From the NCBI GenBank assembly GCA_903882805.1, contig CAIRYK010000078.1, positions 1 through 64,000 on the forward strand: a stretch of DNA of 64,000 bases, read 5' to 3'. The DNA comes from an uncultured Bacteroidota bacterium (GTDB lineage Bacteria; Bacteroidota; Bacteroidia; Chitinophagales; Chitinophagaceae). Every line of letters starts with the position of its first letter. Position 1 is the stretch's first letter. The translations under genes and the position numbers were made by a program. The notes below the pieces were generated by a model. It saw only the letters and a program-made list of their open reading frames with translations. It did no database searches and had not been told where the DNA came from. Of the stretch, positions 8,025 to 17,492 are shown one piece after another.

Positions 8025-11000
8025 TTAACGCACAATTACTAACTTTTGGTATGCGCTCGACTTAAATCCGTTGCTTGTAGCCATTGTTAGTCTGTAAACA
8101 TATACGCCCGATGCCAATGGCCTGTTTTGACTGTCAGTGCCGTCCCACGTCAGCTCGTTAGTGCGGCTGCCCGATGGGGTGAATGTTTCTTTAATATCCT
8201 TAACCATCACACCATCGGTTGTAAAGATATTAATTTCTACATCAAGTTGTTCATCGGGGTGGTTGTGTTCAAAAACAAAGCGGGTGAAATTGGTAAACGG
8301 ATTTGGATAGTTGCCCAGATTGTCGATGCCGGCTATTTTACCATCTACAACTGTGAAGTCTACCTTGCCTACGCCAGAGTTATCTATTACATCCCACGCT
8401 TTTACGGTAAAGGTGTGGCGGCCGTCGGCAAGGCCATTTACTGGAAATTTCACAAAGCCGCGCTGGTAGGTATTAGCTTCGGTCTCGTAATAGTCGTTGA
8501 GTATGTATGGGTTTTCTACATTATCGTCGAGCACAGCGGTTAGGTCGTGGCCTATGCTATTGCCTGATACATTAATTCCGGTTTCGGAATACAAACGTAC
8601 GTAGAGCGATGTGTTGCTACCGGTGATGCCTCCGTTTTGGAACAGTGTATCGTTGATGTAGGGCTTAACAAGGGGATCGGTAGCGCTGGTAACAGCATTG
8701 TCGGAAAATCCGCCTATTTTGAACGATGTGTCGGCGCCGGCTGCGTCTATATCGCCATTATGGGCGTAAGTACTGATTTTGCCGGTGCCAAAGAAATAGT
8801 TGATATCCTTAGGTGTGATAAATGTAATAGAAAACTGTCCGTTTACTACAGTGGCCTTTCCTTTATATATCACGTTGTCCTGCATTTTGAAAGCGGCTAC
8901 CGGAGTGGTAATAGTGCTTATGTTGCGCGCTTTGTCGAATATGGTAACGTAAACAGGGCCATTGAAGCCAGTCATTACACTACCGCTGTGGTCGCGAACG
9001 CTGCCTGCAATCTCGTACTTGCCCAGCGCCTTCAGCGTGTCGGCGCGCAACTTGGTTGCGCCGTCTGTTACTCCGTCTATTGTTATATTATATTCGGGGA
9101 AGTTGGGTATTACGGCAGGGTCGCCTAGCAGCGAAAATTTGCGGAAGTTGGCCAACTGACCGCCGTCGAAAGAACGGACGTAGGTAACATTTTTTGAAAT
9201 GCGGCAAGCATCGCCAAAGGTGTTCCAGAAACCATCGCCTTTACGCAAATATTGAGCATCTATATATTGTGTATTCAGCTCATGGTTGAACACTGCGAAT
9301 ACTGCCTGTGTGGTGGTAAGCATAGCTATTACGCCACCTCCCTTTTTAAGCACAAGACGCTCTGCAGCCGACACAAATTGCGGGTGATCAAACTGACCGA
9401 AATCGCAGGTGGCTGTTACCATGAAGGGCAGCATGTTTTTGTTGCTCCAGTTGTTGAAATTGTCTTGAGTAAGAATACGCTCAGATGCCCAAACTTCTGT
9501 GTTGCCATGACCGTTATAGTTCATCATCATCGTTCCTTTAAAAATGCTGTTGTCGATAGACGAACTGGCATTGGGACAACGTGGGCCTGCAGGGGTAGAC
9601 ACAGTAGGTGTAGCGTCTACATATATTTTCTGGATATTGAAGAGGTTTTTTGTGTTTTGGGTTATAGTTTCCGCCATTGTTTCGGCATCGCACATATGGC
9701 AGCCGGCATTGTCGTTATTATCGGCAACCACAGTTGCAGATATGCGCCAGGGGCCAAGTGTAGCAGGGTCGGAATAGCTTTTTATCTTGCTCACCATAGC
9801 AATAGCGTCGTCTACACTACGCGCCGGCAGGCGGCCTATGCCAATGTCGAGGGCATTGAGCTTCTGGTTTTCTTCAATATTCTCTTTATCGTCTAGGAAC
9901 CCATAGAAGTCGTCGCAAGAGAAGCTGTTGAGGTCATTGAGCGATTCGGCCGACTCAAACACGGGCACAAAATTACTGTTATTGGCAGTTCGGTATTTAT
10001 AGTCGTAGGATGCGCCGCCTATCAGCAACAGATATTTGGGCATTTGCGCAGTGTCAGAACCGGCGCGTTTGTAAAACATACGCACAAAATCTCTTATAGC
10101 GCTAATGTCTTGAGCGCCCGATGAGAACTCATTGTAGATTTCCTGAGGCGTAGCTACAGCGGTGCGCAGTTTGTCGTGCGATGAATGGTAATCTGCCAGA
10201 TCTTTTGCCTGATTGAGGAAAAGTGGATGGGAAACTATTATGAGGTCTGCTTGCGACAAGCCATGCAGATTTTGATTAGCAACTTTTGTAATAAAAGTAG
10301 GGGTTGCGAAGTTTGTACTGCTGAAGGCGGCAAATTCGTGCAGGTAGCTTGCATCGCAACTGAAAGTATACACGCTGCCGCTCAGCGAGCCTTGCATGAG
10401 AACGGGCGTTTGAGGATTGGTAACGTCCCATACCTGCGTAGCGCTATTGGCGCCGCCGAGCTGGTAGGTGGCAACAGAACCTGCGCCAACGCTTTTCCAG
10501 TCGCGGAAGGCAAGCTGGTCGGCTCCGTTCATCGTGAGCGACCTGCGGCCATTAAGTTCTATATAGTTTAGGTATCCTGCGCTGTTGTTGCTGGCCGGTG
10601 TGAAGTTCACATTCACATTTACCATTTGCTCGTTGCAAGCTCCCTGACCGGTAAGCGTTTTCATAGACATTACATCATCGCCTACGGTTACTGCCAGATT
10701 GGTGCTGCCTATGTTAGTGCCATTTACCGATACTGAAAACTTATTGCCCGTGATGTCGGATGTAGCTGCAAAAGATACCGCGCAATACACGCAGGAAACC
10801 GATGGTCCCATGTCGAATGTATAAGTCTGCGAAGTGTTGCCGAGCTGAGGCAGGAATTTTTCGCCATACCAGTTTTTACCCAGCGTTGCAGGGTTTACTA
10901 GATCTGTGTCGTGAACATCATAATAATTGAAGCTGTTTACCGTAACATTTCCGGCGCCTGTAGCTGCTTTTGGCTGTATGCGCAATCCTGCGCCTTTATC

Positions 11001-11789
11001 AAAGGTGAGGAAATAGAAAGCGGAGTCGGAATAGAGATTTTTCACATGAAAAAATCGCTGATTGAAACTGTCTTTAGCCCATCTGGTAGGCCCCATGGCA
11101 TAAAAAAGCGCCATGTCGCCGTTATCGAAAGTATTGTCGCCGTTGCCTGTTACACTAATAGCATTTTCTATTAGGTCTACCGGGCGGTCTACGGCATTAT
11201 TTTCAGAGAGCATAGCTCCTCCATTGCCAAAAACGCGAATATTTGCAGGGTTGATAGCCGCTATTTCTGCGCCGGAAAGGCCAAGGCTGCTCAGGAAATT
11301 AAAATCTATTTTAAAGAACCCTGTTTTGGGAACGGCAATCTTATACCATGTGCCAGATGCAAGCGCCGACGTGGTAATATCTGCGGTTGATTTTGCTGCA
11401 GTATTGCCAGTGGCGGGCGCGGGGGCTTCCTCTATAGTAAGCGTAAAGCTGCGTACCAAATTGGCGGTACCGGCAGAAGCGCCTGGAGCATAAGCGGGAA
11501 TGCGCACCACAGCGAATGGCCTTTTGCGCTCCATGCCAATTTTTATTTCAAATTTATTTGGATCAGCTGTTTTTGCATTAGCAGGTAATGCTACATTTGC
11601 ACTATATTCGACGCCCGAAAGAGCAACTTTGGGAACAGAATACTCATTTAGCCATATTTTCTCAACTATATACCCTTCATAAATGTCTTTTTGCTGAACC
11701 TGATAGGTAGTGTTGCGTGTTTCGGCATTTGCAGCATTAAATACCAGAAGGCTGGCAAGCAAGCTGAAGGTTGACAATGTTTTTTTCAT
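8025..11789 (-). CDS. porU: T9SS sortase PorU (gingipain-family C25 peptidase)
   Basis: A 1254-residue surface protease that cleaves T9SS C-terminal signals and joins cargo to anionic lipopolysaccharide. It has a signal peptide (about 1-22, ending ANA), a long beta-rich N-terminal region, and a peptidase C25 domain with the catalytic pair visible as His761 in NYNGHGNTE and Cys795 in TATCDFGQ; the 34-residue spacing fits the gingipain family. The C-terminus has a FlgD-like Ig fold (NYPNPFTNFTRF, then LASGVYVYRL) that ends like a T9SS sorting domain, as in other PorU proteins, which keep theirs. It is divergent from gldJ and precedes porV, the arrangement seen in Flavobacterium. Complete, no sign of disruption. 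Confidence 0.95.
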   Translation of the reverse strand: MKKTLSTFSLLASLLVFNAANAETRNTTYQVQQKDIYEGYIVEKIWLNEYSVPKVALSGVEYSANVALPANAKTADPNKFEIKIGMERKRPFAVVRIPAYAPGASAGTANLVRSFTLTIEEAPAPATGNTAAKSTADITTSALASGTWYKIAVPKTGFFKIDFNFLSSLGLSGAEIAAINPANIRVFGNGGAMLSENNAVDRPVDLIENAISVTGNGDNTFDNGDMALFYAMGPTRWAKDSFNQRFFHVKNLYSDSAFYFLTFDKGAGLRIQPKAATGAGNVTVNSFNYYDVHDTDLVNPATLGKNWYGEKFLPQLGNTSQTYTFDMGPSVSCVYCAVSFAATSDITGNKFSVSVNGTNIGSTNLAVTVGDDVMSMKTLTGQGACNEQMVNVNVNFTPASNNSAGYLNYIELNGRRSLTMNGADQLAFRDWKSVGAGSVATYQLGGANSATQVWDVTNPQTPVLMQGSLSGSVYTFSCDASYLHEFAAFSSTNFATPTFITKVANQNLHGLSQADLIIVSHPLFLNQAKDLADYHSSHDKLRTAVATPQEIYNEFSSGAQDISAIRDFVRMFYKRAGSDTAQMPKYLLLIGGASYDYKYRTANNSNFVPVFESAESLNDLNSFSCDDFYGFLDDKENIEENQKLNALDIGIGRLPARSVDDAIAMVSKIKSYSDPATLGPWRISATVVADNNDNAGCHMCDAETMAETITQNTKNLFNIQKIYVDATPTVSTPAGPRCPNASSSIDNSIFKGTMMMNYNGHGNTEVWASERILTQDNFNNWSNKNMLPFMVTATCDFGQFDHPQFVSAAERLVLKKGGGVIAMLTTTQAVFAVFNHELNTQYIDAQYLRKGDGFWNTFGDACRISKNVTYVRSFDGGQLANFRKFSLLGDPAVIPNFPEYNITIDGVTDGATKLRADTLKALGKYEIAGSVRDHSGSVMTGFNGPVYVTIFDKARNISTITTPVAAFKMQDNVIYKGKATVVNGQFSITFITPKDINYFFGTGKISTYAHNGDIDAAGADTSFKIGGFSDNAVTSATDPLVKPYINDTLFQNGGITGSNTSLYVRLYSETGINVSGNSIGHDLTAVLDDNVENPYILNDYYETEANTYQRGFVKFPVNGLADGRHTFTVKAWDVIDNSGVGKVDFTVVDGKIAGIDNLGNYPNPFTNFTRFVFEHNHPDEQLDVEINIFTTDGVMVKDIKETFTPSGSRTNELTWDGTDSQNRPLASGVYVYRLTMATSNGFKSSAYQKLVIVR

Positions 11790-11829
11790 CTTAATATAGA
11801 GTAGTAGCCGGCCTGGCTGGTTATAGAAT

Positions 11830-11858
11830 CAAAATTAGGGAATAATAGTCAGATACAA
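11830..11858 (-). promoter_or_regulatory. Promoter of porU
   Basis: On the minus strand TTG (11856-11858) is separated by 18 bases from TAATTTTG (11830-11837), a full match to the Bacteroidota -33/-7 layout. It lies about 40 bases upstream of the porU ATG. Confidence 0.65.
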
Positions 11859-12059
11859 TGGTTACATTGCACGACTTATGACGAATAAACGTTGTTCTTT
11901 TTTAATTAGTGCGTAGGCGAAAAAATAAAAATTTTAAGTTTTTATTTTTTTGTCGGCGAAAAGCTTGAAAATTTCAAAAGTTTGAGGTAACATTGTAACG
12001 ATTTTTGAAAAATTGCCTAAAAATTCGTGAAAAATTAGTGTAAATATTTTGGTTTTATT

Positions 12060-13601
12060 ATGAAAAGAAAACTCATTGGCTTAGGCCTGCTGGGCATAGG
12101 GGCAGCGACTTTATTCTCTGCTTGTTCGGCTGGTTCGCATAAAAGAGGTAAAGGTGATCACGTTTCTCAGGTAACCGGATGGCCGTTGAATGACAGGCGT
12201 TTTGGCGGTTTTGAGGTTGCAGATTATAAAGGACAGCAAACTCCTATAGGTATGACATTCGTTCAGGGCGGTCGTTTCACAATGGGCGCAACTGACGATG
12301 AAATGCCGACTCTTGAAAATAACAGCATGAGGCGCACTGTATCTGTATCTTCTTTTTATATGGATGCAACAGAGGTGTCGAACGTTAGCTATCGCGAATA
12401 TGTATACTGGATGAAACGCGCTTATGCGAATGACTATCCGGATTTGGTGAAGGCTGCATGGCCCGATGAAACCGTTTGGCGTTCAGCTCTGGCATACAAT
12501 GAGCCATTTGTGAAAAACTATTTTCGTCAGGCTGCATACGATCAGTATCCAGTAGTAGGCGTTAACTGGTTTCAGGCAAACGACTTCTGCGCATGGCGTA
12601 CAGACCGCGTGAACGAGTTGCTGCTGATAAAAAGCGGCGATTTGAAACCAAACGCTACACAGTCGAACGAAGATGTATTTACCAAGCCATCTTATCTTGA
12701 AGATCAGTACGAAGGTTCGGCTGGTCCTCGCCCTCACCGCGACCTCGACCCAACCGGATCTGGCAAGCGTAAGGCTAAAATGGAAGACGGTCTGTTTTTA
12801 CCAGACTACCGCCTGCCTACAGAAGCTGAGTGGGAATATGCAGCCTTGGGTAATATAGGCAATAACCCAAGTCCTGAAAATAAACGTCGCAGAGGTGAAG
12901 AGGTTACAACCGACCGTAACACACTGCCATGGGGACCAAAAAATATTACACGTTATGAATTGCACAACCAATACCAAGGCGAATTTGAAGGTAACTTCAT
13001 GCGCGGTAAAGGCGACCTTATGGGTGTAGCAGGCGGTCTGAACGACAACGCAGATGTTACTTCTCCAGTACGTTCGTTCCTTCCAAACGCGTTCGGTTTG
13101 TATAACATGGCCGGCAACGTAAACGAGTGGGTAATGGATACTTATCGCCCTACAACTCACGAAGATGCTGATGAGTTCCGCCCATTCCGCGGTAACATCT
13201 ACACAAAAGTTGTTTTGCAAGACGACGGTACTGTTGAAGAAAAAGATACTATCGGTCACATCCCTTATACAAGAGTTACTGATCAGGAAGTTAGAACTAA
13301 CAACCGTTACGAAACAAGATCAGGCGACCTGAACAACTACAAAGACGGCGATTCGCTTTCTCAGTTCACTTACGCTTTCGGTGTGAATACGCTGATCAAC
13401 GATTCTACCAAAGTGTACAAAGGCGGTTCATGGCACGACAGAGCTTACTGGCTTTCTCCAGGCACACGTCGCTACATGCAGGGCAACCTGTCGAGTTGCA
13501 CCATCGGTTTCCGTTGCGTAATGGACAGATTGGGTAGCCCAGACGGCGACAACCAGCCAGGCGGTAACAACTTCGGCGCACAAAAAAATCACAAAAGATA
13601 A
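12060..13601 (+). CDS. gldJ: Gliding motility / T9SS lipoprotein GldJ
   Basis: A 513-residue lipoprotein (signal then SAC at Cys21-22) with a formylglycine-generating-enzyme (FGE-sulfatase, SUMF1) fold. The fold's landmarks occur in order: GMTFVQGGRFTMGA near 66, FYMDATEVSN near 100, RLPTEAEWEYAA near 255, NMAGNVNEWVMD near 345, KGGSWHD near 462 and GFRCVMDR near 486. GldJ and GldK share this fold and are required for gliding and T9SS function; neither is thought to be an enzyme. GldJ is chosen over GldK because murF follows and porU/porV are divergent next to it, as at the Flavobacterium gldJ locus, while gldK normally heads gldKLMN, which is absent here. A strong terminator closes the gene. 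Confidence 0.92.
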   Translation: MKRKLIGLGLLGIGAATLFSACSAGSHKRGKGDHVSQVTGWPLNDRRFGGFEVADYKGQQTPIGMTFVQGGRFTMGATDDEMPTLENNSMRRTVSVSSFYMDATEVSNVSYREYVYWMKRAYANDYPDLVKAAWPDETVWRSALAYNEPFVKNYFRQAAYDQYPVVGVNWFQANDFCAWRTDRVNELLLIKSGDLKPNATQSNEDVFTKPSYLEDQYEGSAGPRPHRDLDPTGSGKRKAKMEDGLFLPDYRLPTEAEWEYAALGNIGNNPSPENKRRRGEEVTTDRNTLPWGPKNITRYELHNQYQGEFEGNFMRGKGDLMGVAGGLNDNADVTSPVRSFLPNAFGLYNMAGNVNEWVMDTYRPTTHEDADEFRPFRGNIYTKVVLQDDGTVEEKDTIGHIPYTRVTDQEVRTNNRYETRSGDLNNYKDGDSLSQFTYAFGVNTLINDSTKVYKGGSWHDRAYWLSPGTRRYMQGNLSSCTIGFRCVMDRLGSPDGDNQPGGNNFGAQKNHKR

Positions 13602-13620
13602 TTTTTCAATCATTAATTAT

Positions 13621-13658
13621 AGGAACCCCTTCCAATTCGGAAGGGGTTCTTTATTTTT
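13621..13658 (+). terminator. Rho-independent terminator of gldJ
   Basis: A perfect 12-bp stem, GGAACCCCTTCC against GGAAGGGGTTCC-like bases ending GGTTCT, has an AATTC loop and is followed by TTATTTTT. It starts 20 bases after the gldJ stop. The T tail (TATTTTTA) also resembles a -7 box for murF. Confidence 0.9.
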
Positions 13659-13675
13659 ACAAAAAACTGATTGCC

Positions 13676-14962
13676 GTGCCCGACGTAGCTCAACTGTACC
13701 CACTGTATCTGGAAAATGCCGACATACAAACCGATACGCGTAAACTTCGCAAAGGCGGCATATTCTTTGCATTGTCGGGCGCCAACTTTGATGGCAATGC
13801 TTTTGTAGGCGCGGCATTAGAGGCCGGTGTTGCTTATGCTGTCACATCGGACACTGCTTGGGAAGGTCATGACCAATGTATAGTAGTAGCCGATACGCTT
13901 GCTGCGCTACAGCAATTGGCCCTGCAGCACCGTAAGCGTTTTGATATACCATTTATTGCCATTACGGGATCGAATGGAAAAACTACGACCAAGGAACTGG
14001 TAACTGCTGCGCTACGCGCAAAGTATATTACCTACGCTACCGATGGTAATCTGAATAACCATATAGGGGTGCCGCTTACGATCCTGAAAATAAAAGCAGA
14101 TGCAAAGATGGCCATTATAGAAATGGGCGCCAACCATCAGCGCGAAATAGCATCTTACTGCACAATAGCCCTGCCTACCCATGGAATTATCACCAACTGC
14201 GGCAAGGCGCATATAGAGGGGTTTGGCGGGGTAGAAGGAGTACGGAAGGGTAAGGGTGAGCTATATGATTTTTTGAAAGCCACCGGAGGTGTGATATTCA
14301 GGAATACAGATCTGGACTATCTGGAGTCGATGGCGAAGGGTATAACCCACGAAATCACCTACGGATCGGCTAATGCACAGTACATAGGCAAACCTATGAT
14401 GAATGGCGTATTTCTGGATGTGGCTATGCTTACAAAGCATGCGGAAACGACTATCCACACGCATCTGGTAGGGGAGTATAATTTTCCGAATGTAATGGTT
14501 GCAGCGGCGGTAGGCCTGAGTTTTGGTATCGGTATAGACGATATAAAGGAGGCAATTGCTGCCTACAATCCCGACAACAGCCGGTCGCAATGGATGCAGA
14601 AAGGCAGTAACCAAATAATACTGGACGCCTACAATGCCAACCCAACGAGTATGGCGGCGGCCATTGCCAATTTTGCCAGGGCAGATCTGGCAGCCAAGCT
14701 GTTGTGGATAGGCGGAATGAAAGAAATGGGGGCAGATGAACAAAAAGAGCATACCGAACTGGTAAGCATAATAGGGCAATACAAATGGGACGACGTAATA
14801 CTTGTGGGTAAAGAGTTTAAAAACATACCGCACACCTACAGATGGTTTGAAACCAGTGTAGAAGCTGCTGAGGCAGTAAAAGCCAATCCGCCCGCAAACA
14901 GCGCCATATTGATTAAAGGGTCGCGAGGCAGCCGCATGGAGGCTTTGCTTGCGGCGCTGTAA
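13676..14962 (+). CDS. murF: UDP-MurNAc-tripeptide--D-alanyl-D-alanine ligase
   Basis: A 428-residue cytosolic ATP-dependent ligase that adds D-Ala-D-Ala to the UDP-MurNAc tripeptide, the last soluble step of peptidoglycan precursor synthesis. The Mur ligase P-loop is ITGSNGKTTTKE near residue 100. The central domain has MGANHQREIA and a late N-G-K-A-H-like segment (NCGKAHIEGFGG). The C-terminal domain has YNANPTSMAAAI and ends in LIKGSRGSRMEALL. Start is GTG at 13676, which gives the usual family length. In Bacteroidota murF commonly follows gldJ; here a terminator lies between, and its T-rich tail TATTTTTA may double as the murF -7 element. Confidence 0.95.
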   Translation: MPDVAQLYPLYLENADIQTDTRKLRKGGIFFALSGANFDGNAFVGAALEAGVAYAVTSDTAWEGHDQCIVVADTLAALQQLALQHRKRFDIPFIAITGSNGKTTTKELVTAALRAKYITYATDGNLNNHIGVPLTILKIKADAKMAIIEMGANHQREIASYCTIALPTHGIITNCGKAHIEGFGGVEGVRKGKGELYDFLKATGGVIFRNTDLDYLESMAKGITHEITYGSANAQYIGKPMMNGVFLDVAMLTKHAETTIHTHLVGEYNFPNVMVAAAVGLSFGIGIDDIKEAIAAYNPDNSRSQWMQKGSNQIILDAYNANPTSMAAAIANFARADLAAKLLWIGGMKEMGADEQKEHTELVSIIGQYKWDDVILVGKEFKNIPHTYRWFETSVEAAEAVKANPPANSAILIKGSRGSRMEALLAAL

Positions 14963-15004
14963 TGGTCAAGGGCGGCGCCTACATCGTTAAATATGGCTTG
15001 TTGT

Positions 15005-15035
15005 TTTGCCGTTCTGCTATTTACCGGTAATTTTG
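15005..15035 (+). promoter_or_regulatory. Promoter of feoA
   Basis: TTTG (15005-15008), 19 bases, then TAATTTTG (15028-15035): a full match to the Bacteroidota consensus. The ATG at 15041 follows after 5 bases, so the longer upstream frame (from 14993) cannot be the coding start and the message should be nearly leaderless. Confidence 0.7.
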
Positions 15036-15040
15036 TATTA

Positions 15041-15295
15041 ATGATAGCGAGTCAAGATAATGCGGTGCGACTGTCGCAGTTGCCTACGGGCTTCAAGGCA
15101 GTGATAAAGAGTCATGAGGAGAGCGATTTTCAGCTAACATTGATGGAAATGGGCTGCATACCCGGAGAACCCGTTTGGGTAGAAATGATAGCGCCAATGG
15201 GCGACCCCATGGCAATACAGATAGCGGGCTACTACCTGAGCATACGCAAGCAGGACGCCGATAAAATATGGGTGGTAGCGCAAAATCCTTATTAA
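15041..15295 (+). CDS. feoA: FeoA-family protein
   Basis: An 84-residue SH3-like protein of the FeoA family, a small cytosolic partner of the ferrous-iron transporter FeoB. Landmarks: LSQLPTGFKAVI near residue 11, LMEMGCIPGEPV near residue 34 (the family L-x-x-L/M-G-(L/I)-x-P-G-x-x-V), and an ending AGYYLSIRKQDADKIWV. The start was set by the promoter and by family length. feoB is not in the window, so this copy is detached from its usual partner, or it could be a regulator of the DtxR-linked FeoA type. It converges with the SRAP gene with only 11 bases between. Confidence 0.8.
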   Translation: MIASQDNAVRLSQLPTGFKAVIKSHEESDFQLTLMEMGCIPGEPVWVEMIAPMGDPMAIQIAGYYLSIRKQDADKIWVVAQNPY

Positions 15296-15306
15296 GTACA
15301 GACCAC

Positions 15307-16017
15307 TCAAAACAAGGTTTCGCGGTAGGGCAGTATTGCCTCAGGTACATTAGCATTTACTCCCTTTTTGTATACAAGTCCGCTTACCGGATGCGCTTTC
15401 AGTAGTCCATCGGGCAGAGGTGTCATCATAGCTTTTATTTCCTGTTGCGCCATTGGGCTTAGCCATTGTTCCCATTTTTCGGGTTCCACAATCAATGGCA
15501 TACGCTGACCTTCATTATGTATTTCGCTTAGTAATGCGTTTGGCGGAGTGGTTATTACACTAAATGTTCGGGATACTTCGCCGGTTTCGGTATTTACCCA
15601 GTCGGCATAGGTGCAGCCCAGGGCCAGCGGCCTGTTATCGTCGGCCGACGAAATATAGTAGGGTACAGTAACACCCTTACGCGGATGGTTGGGCTCAAAG
15701 AAACCATCTATAAGTAGCAGGCATCTGTTTTTCTGTATATAGGGCGCATAGGTTTTTACCTCAAATATAGTTTCGCATTTTGCATTCAGCGTATTGGCAT
15801 AACTATTTGCGTCGGCCTCGGTTTTTACCCAGTAGGGGATAAGTTTCCAGCGCGCGGTTTTTACCTCTTTCGGACTGTCGTTAGACAGTACAGGCAATAA
15901 GGGCCTGTCGAAACCATCGGCAGCAAAATACTGTGTATAGGTATTTACCTTAATGCCTTTTGGTTCGAGCAATTCGCTCATTTTTGATACTTTTCGCGTA
16001 CCCACCTTGTAACACAT
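15307..16017 (-). CDS. SOS response-associated peptidase (SRAP, YedK/HMCES family)
   Basis: A 236-residue SRAP-domain protein. Members form a covalent thiazolidine link through Cys2 to abasic sites in single-stranded DNA and so protect them. Active-site residues are all visible: Cys2 directly after the initiator Met, Asn78 in LNAKCETI (family NARxE), Glu108 in GFFEP (family GFYEW), and His in IHNEGQRMPLI (family H.RMP). Length is normal for bacterial members. A near -7 box lies about 20 bases upstream on the minus strand. It is divergent from the next T9SS cargo gene and shows no SOS box that I can recognise. Confidence 0.9.
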   Translation of the reverse strand: MCYKVGTRKVSKMSELLEPKGIKVNTYTQYFAADGFDRPLLPVLSNDSPKEVKTARWKLIPYWVKTEADANSYANTLNAKCETIFEVKTYAPYIQKNRCLLLIDGFFEPNHPRKGVTVPYYISSADDNRPLALGCTYADWVNTETGEVSRTFSVITTPPNALLSEIHNEGQRMPLIVEPEKWEQWLSPMAQQEIKAMMTPLPDGLLKAHPVSGLVYKKGVNANVPEAILPYRETLF

Positions 16018-16096
16018 ACAGTTTTATTTATGCCAAAGTAAGTGATTTTCACCCATACTTATGTTGCTTTAATGCCGCAAGTATGTAACTTTCGCT

Positions 16097-17176
16097 ATGG
16101 TTTATGCGCGCTATGTAGGCAAATGGGTTAAGGCAATATGCAGGATACCAGCGGTGGCTACGGTAATGATTTTGTGTTATTGTCAGCAAGCATTGGCGCA
16201 GTTCACGTTGTTTACCACAGGCTTCGAGGATACAGCTATTCATTTCACCAACTTTCAGGAGCAGGTGGATCCCTGCTATACAATAGTGGCGGGAGAGGTG
16301 GCCAATGTGAGCGATTACGCCTTTGCCGGAGCTAAGAGTATGCGCGTATGGGCCAACAAAACGCTTACCGATAGCTGCAACCACGTTATTGCCGGCTATC
16401 GCGTGGCTGGCTATCCGCTGCATGGCGCAGTTGCCTACACGCTTTACGCCTTTATACCACCTACGCCCGACACCGGACAGACCGGTCCCGAATTCAGTAT
16501 ACAAAGTACACGTGTTATGGGTGCAGATTCGCTGACATTTACAGCGGGCATACAATATGTGCCTAATCCCTGGGTGGGGGTAAAATGGAACATCTGGCAG
16601 GGTCATACATGGGTGTCGCTTGCTCCAGTATTCAATGCTGCGCTGGTAGAAAACTGCTGGTACCGCTTCAGTTTGTATGCTAACTATACTGATACAACCT
16701 ACGACAGTCTGCGTATAGTAAGCCAAAACAGGACCTTGCACGATCTGGACACGGTTATCGACCTGAACGCATACCACATTAACGGCGACAATAAGCATTT
16801 TGCACCATCGGCCTACCTGACGGCAGAGGCTACCAACCTGTGGACGCCCTGCAGCGCACCACGCGCTACACAGTCGGTTGTGTATTACGACGACCTGACG
16901 CTGCAGCAAACAGATACTGCTCTACAGCTGAAGTTGCAGGAAGCCCAGCCTGCAATTACTGTCTATCCGGTACCGGCACATAATAGGCTTCAGGTATTGG
17001 CTCCGCCCGGCGATTGTCAAATTAGCATTACGCCGGTAAGCCAGCCAGCTTCACCAAGTTATTATAATAGTACGGGCAAGACAGAAATAGATATCAGCGA
17101 TCTGCCCGCAGGTATCTATATACTGAGGTGTCAGTGGAGCGCCGGTGTTGAGGTAAGGAGAATTGTGAAGGAGTAA
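16097..17176 (+). CDS. Exported protein with T9SS sorting domain
   Basis: A 359-residue secreted protein. A signal peptide occupies about residues 12-35 (ending ALAQ). The body (about 36-275) is beta-rich with many aromatic residues and four or more Cys, and resembles concanavalin-like or jelly-roll folds used for carbohydrate binding or cleavage, but no specific family is recognised. The last 70 residues form a T9SS type A sorting domain (VYPVPAHNRLQV near 285, then LPAGIYILRCQW and a basic end). TAACTTTCG, similar to a -7 box, ends 2 bases before the ATG, so the true start may lie slightly inside. Likely surface-exposed or released; function unknown. Confidence 0.75.
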   Translation: MVYARYVGKWVKAICRIPAVATVMILCYCQQALAQFTLFTTGFEDTAIHFTNFQEQVDPCYTIVAGEVANVSDYAFAGAKSMRVWANKTLTDSCNHVIAGYRVAGYPLHGAVAYTLYAFIPPTPDTGQTGPEFSIQSTRVMGADSLTFTAGIQYVPNPWVGVKWNIWQGHTWVSLAPVFNAALVENCWYRFSLYANYTDTTYDSLRIVSQNRTLHDLDTVIDLNAYHINGDNKHFAPSAYLTAEATNLWTPCSAPRATQSVVYYDDLTLQQTDTALQLKLQEAQPAITVYPVPAHNRLQVLAPPGDCQISITPVSQPASPSYYNSTGKTEIDISDLPAGIYILRCQWSAGVEVRRIVKE

Positions 17177-17239
17177 AATTTTGTTGAGCATTTTTTAATC
17201 ACATTCAAAACTTGCAGGCGGTGGGCTAAAAATCTAATT

Positions 17240-17365
17240 ATAACATATTGACATTAAAACTCGGCGTCAGCGCATGTCATTGCGCCGTAGGTGGAATAGG
17301 TTTGTAGTTGCGTTATTTACTATTTATGAACTGCGCTCGGAGGGTTGCAACAATCCCCGCATGGC
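17240..17365 (-). repeat. Dispersed intergenic repeat, copy C
   Basis: Reverse complement of copies A and B. On the minus strand it reads ATTGTTGCAACCCTCCGAGC, then CAACTACAAACCTATTCC and ACCTACGGCGCAATGACAT, then CGCCGAGTTTTAAT, in the same order as copy B. The block CGCCGAGTTTTAAT is shared exactly with copy B. Confidence 0.65.
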
Positions 17366-17437
17366 GATTTTTTATGTCCAAACGGTATAAAAACGCAGAC
17401 TAAAGAATTGTTGAGCAGAAATACGTTAGTAAAAAAC

Positions 17438-17469
17438 AAAACCGCCTTTCTGCAACAACAGAAAGGCGG
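17438..17469 (-). terminator. Rho-independent terminator of kbl
   Basis: Perfect 11-bp stem, CCGCCTTTCTG (17442-17452) with CAGAAAGGCGG (17459-17469). Read on the minus strand it is followed by TTTTGTTTTTT, 24 bases past the kbl stop. Confidence 0.88.
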
Positions 17470-17492
17470 CCCATTTAGAATATATTATTGAG

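Larger units (their letters stand above)
17177..17492. other. Convergent intergenic region with a dispersed repeat
   Basis: 316 bases between a plus-strand cargo gene and kbl on the minus strand. It holds repeat copy C (17240-17365) and the kbl terminator. Nothing else is recognised. Confidence 0.6.

Noticed and set aside
9252-9896. 214-codon open frame on the plus strand inside porU
   Set aside because: Antisense to the C25 peptidase domain; Cys/His/Tyr-rich shadow composition and no family.
16049-16909. 286-codon open frame on the minus strand
   Set aside because: Antisense to the T9SS cargo gene at 16097, which has a signal peptide and a sorting domain; the shadow has neither.
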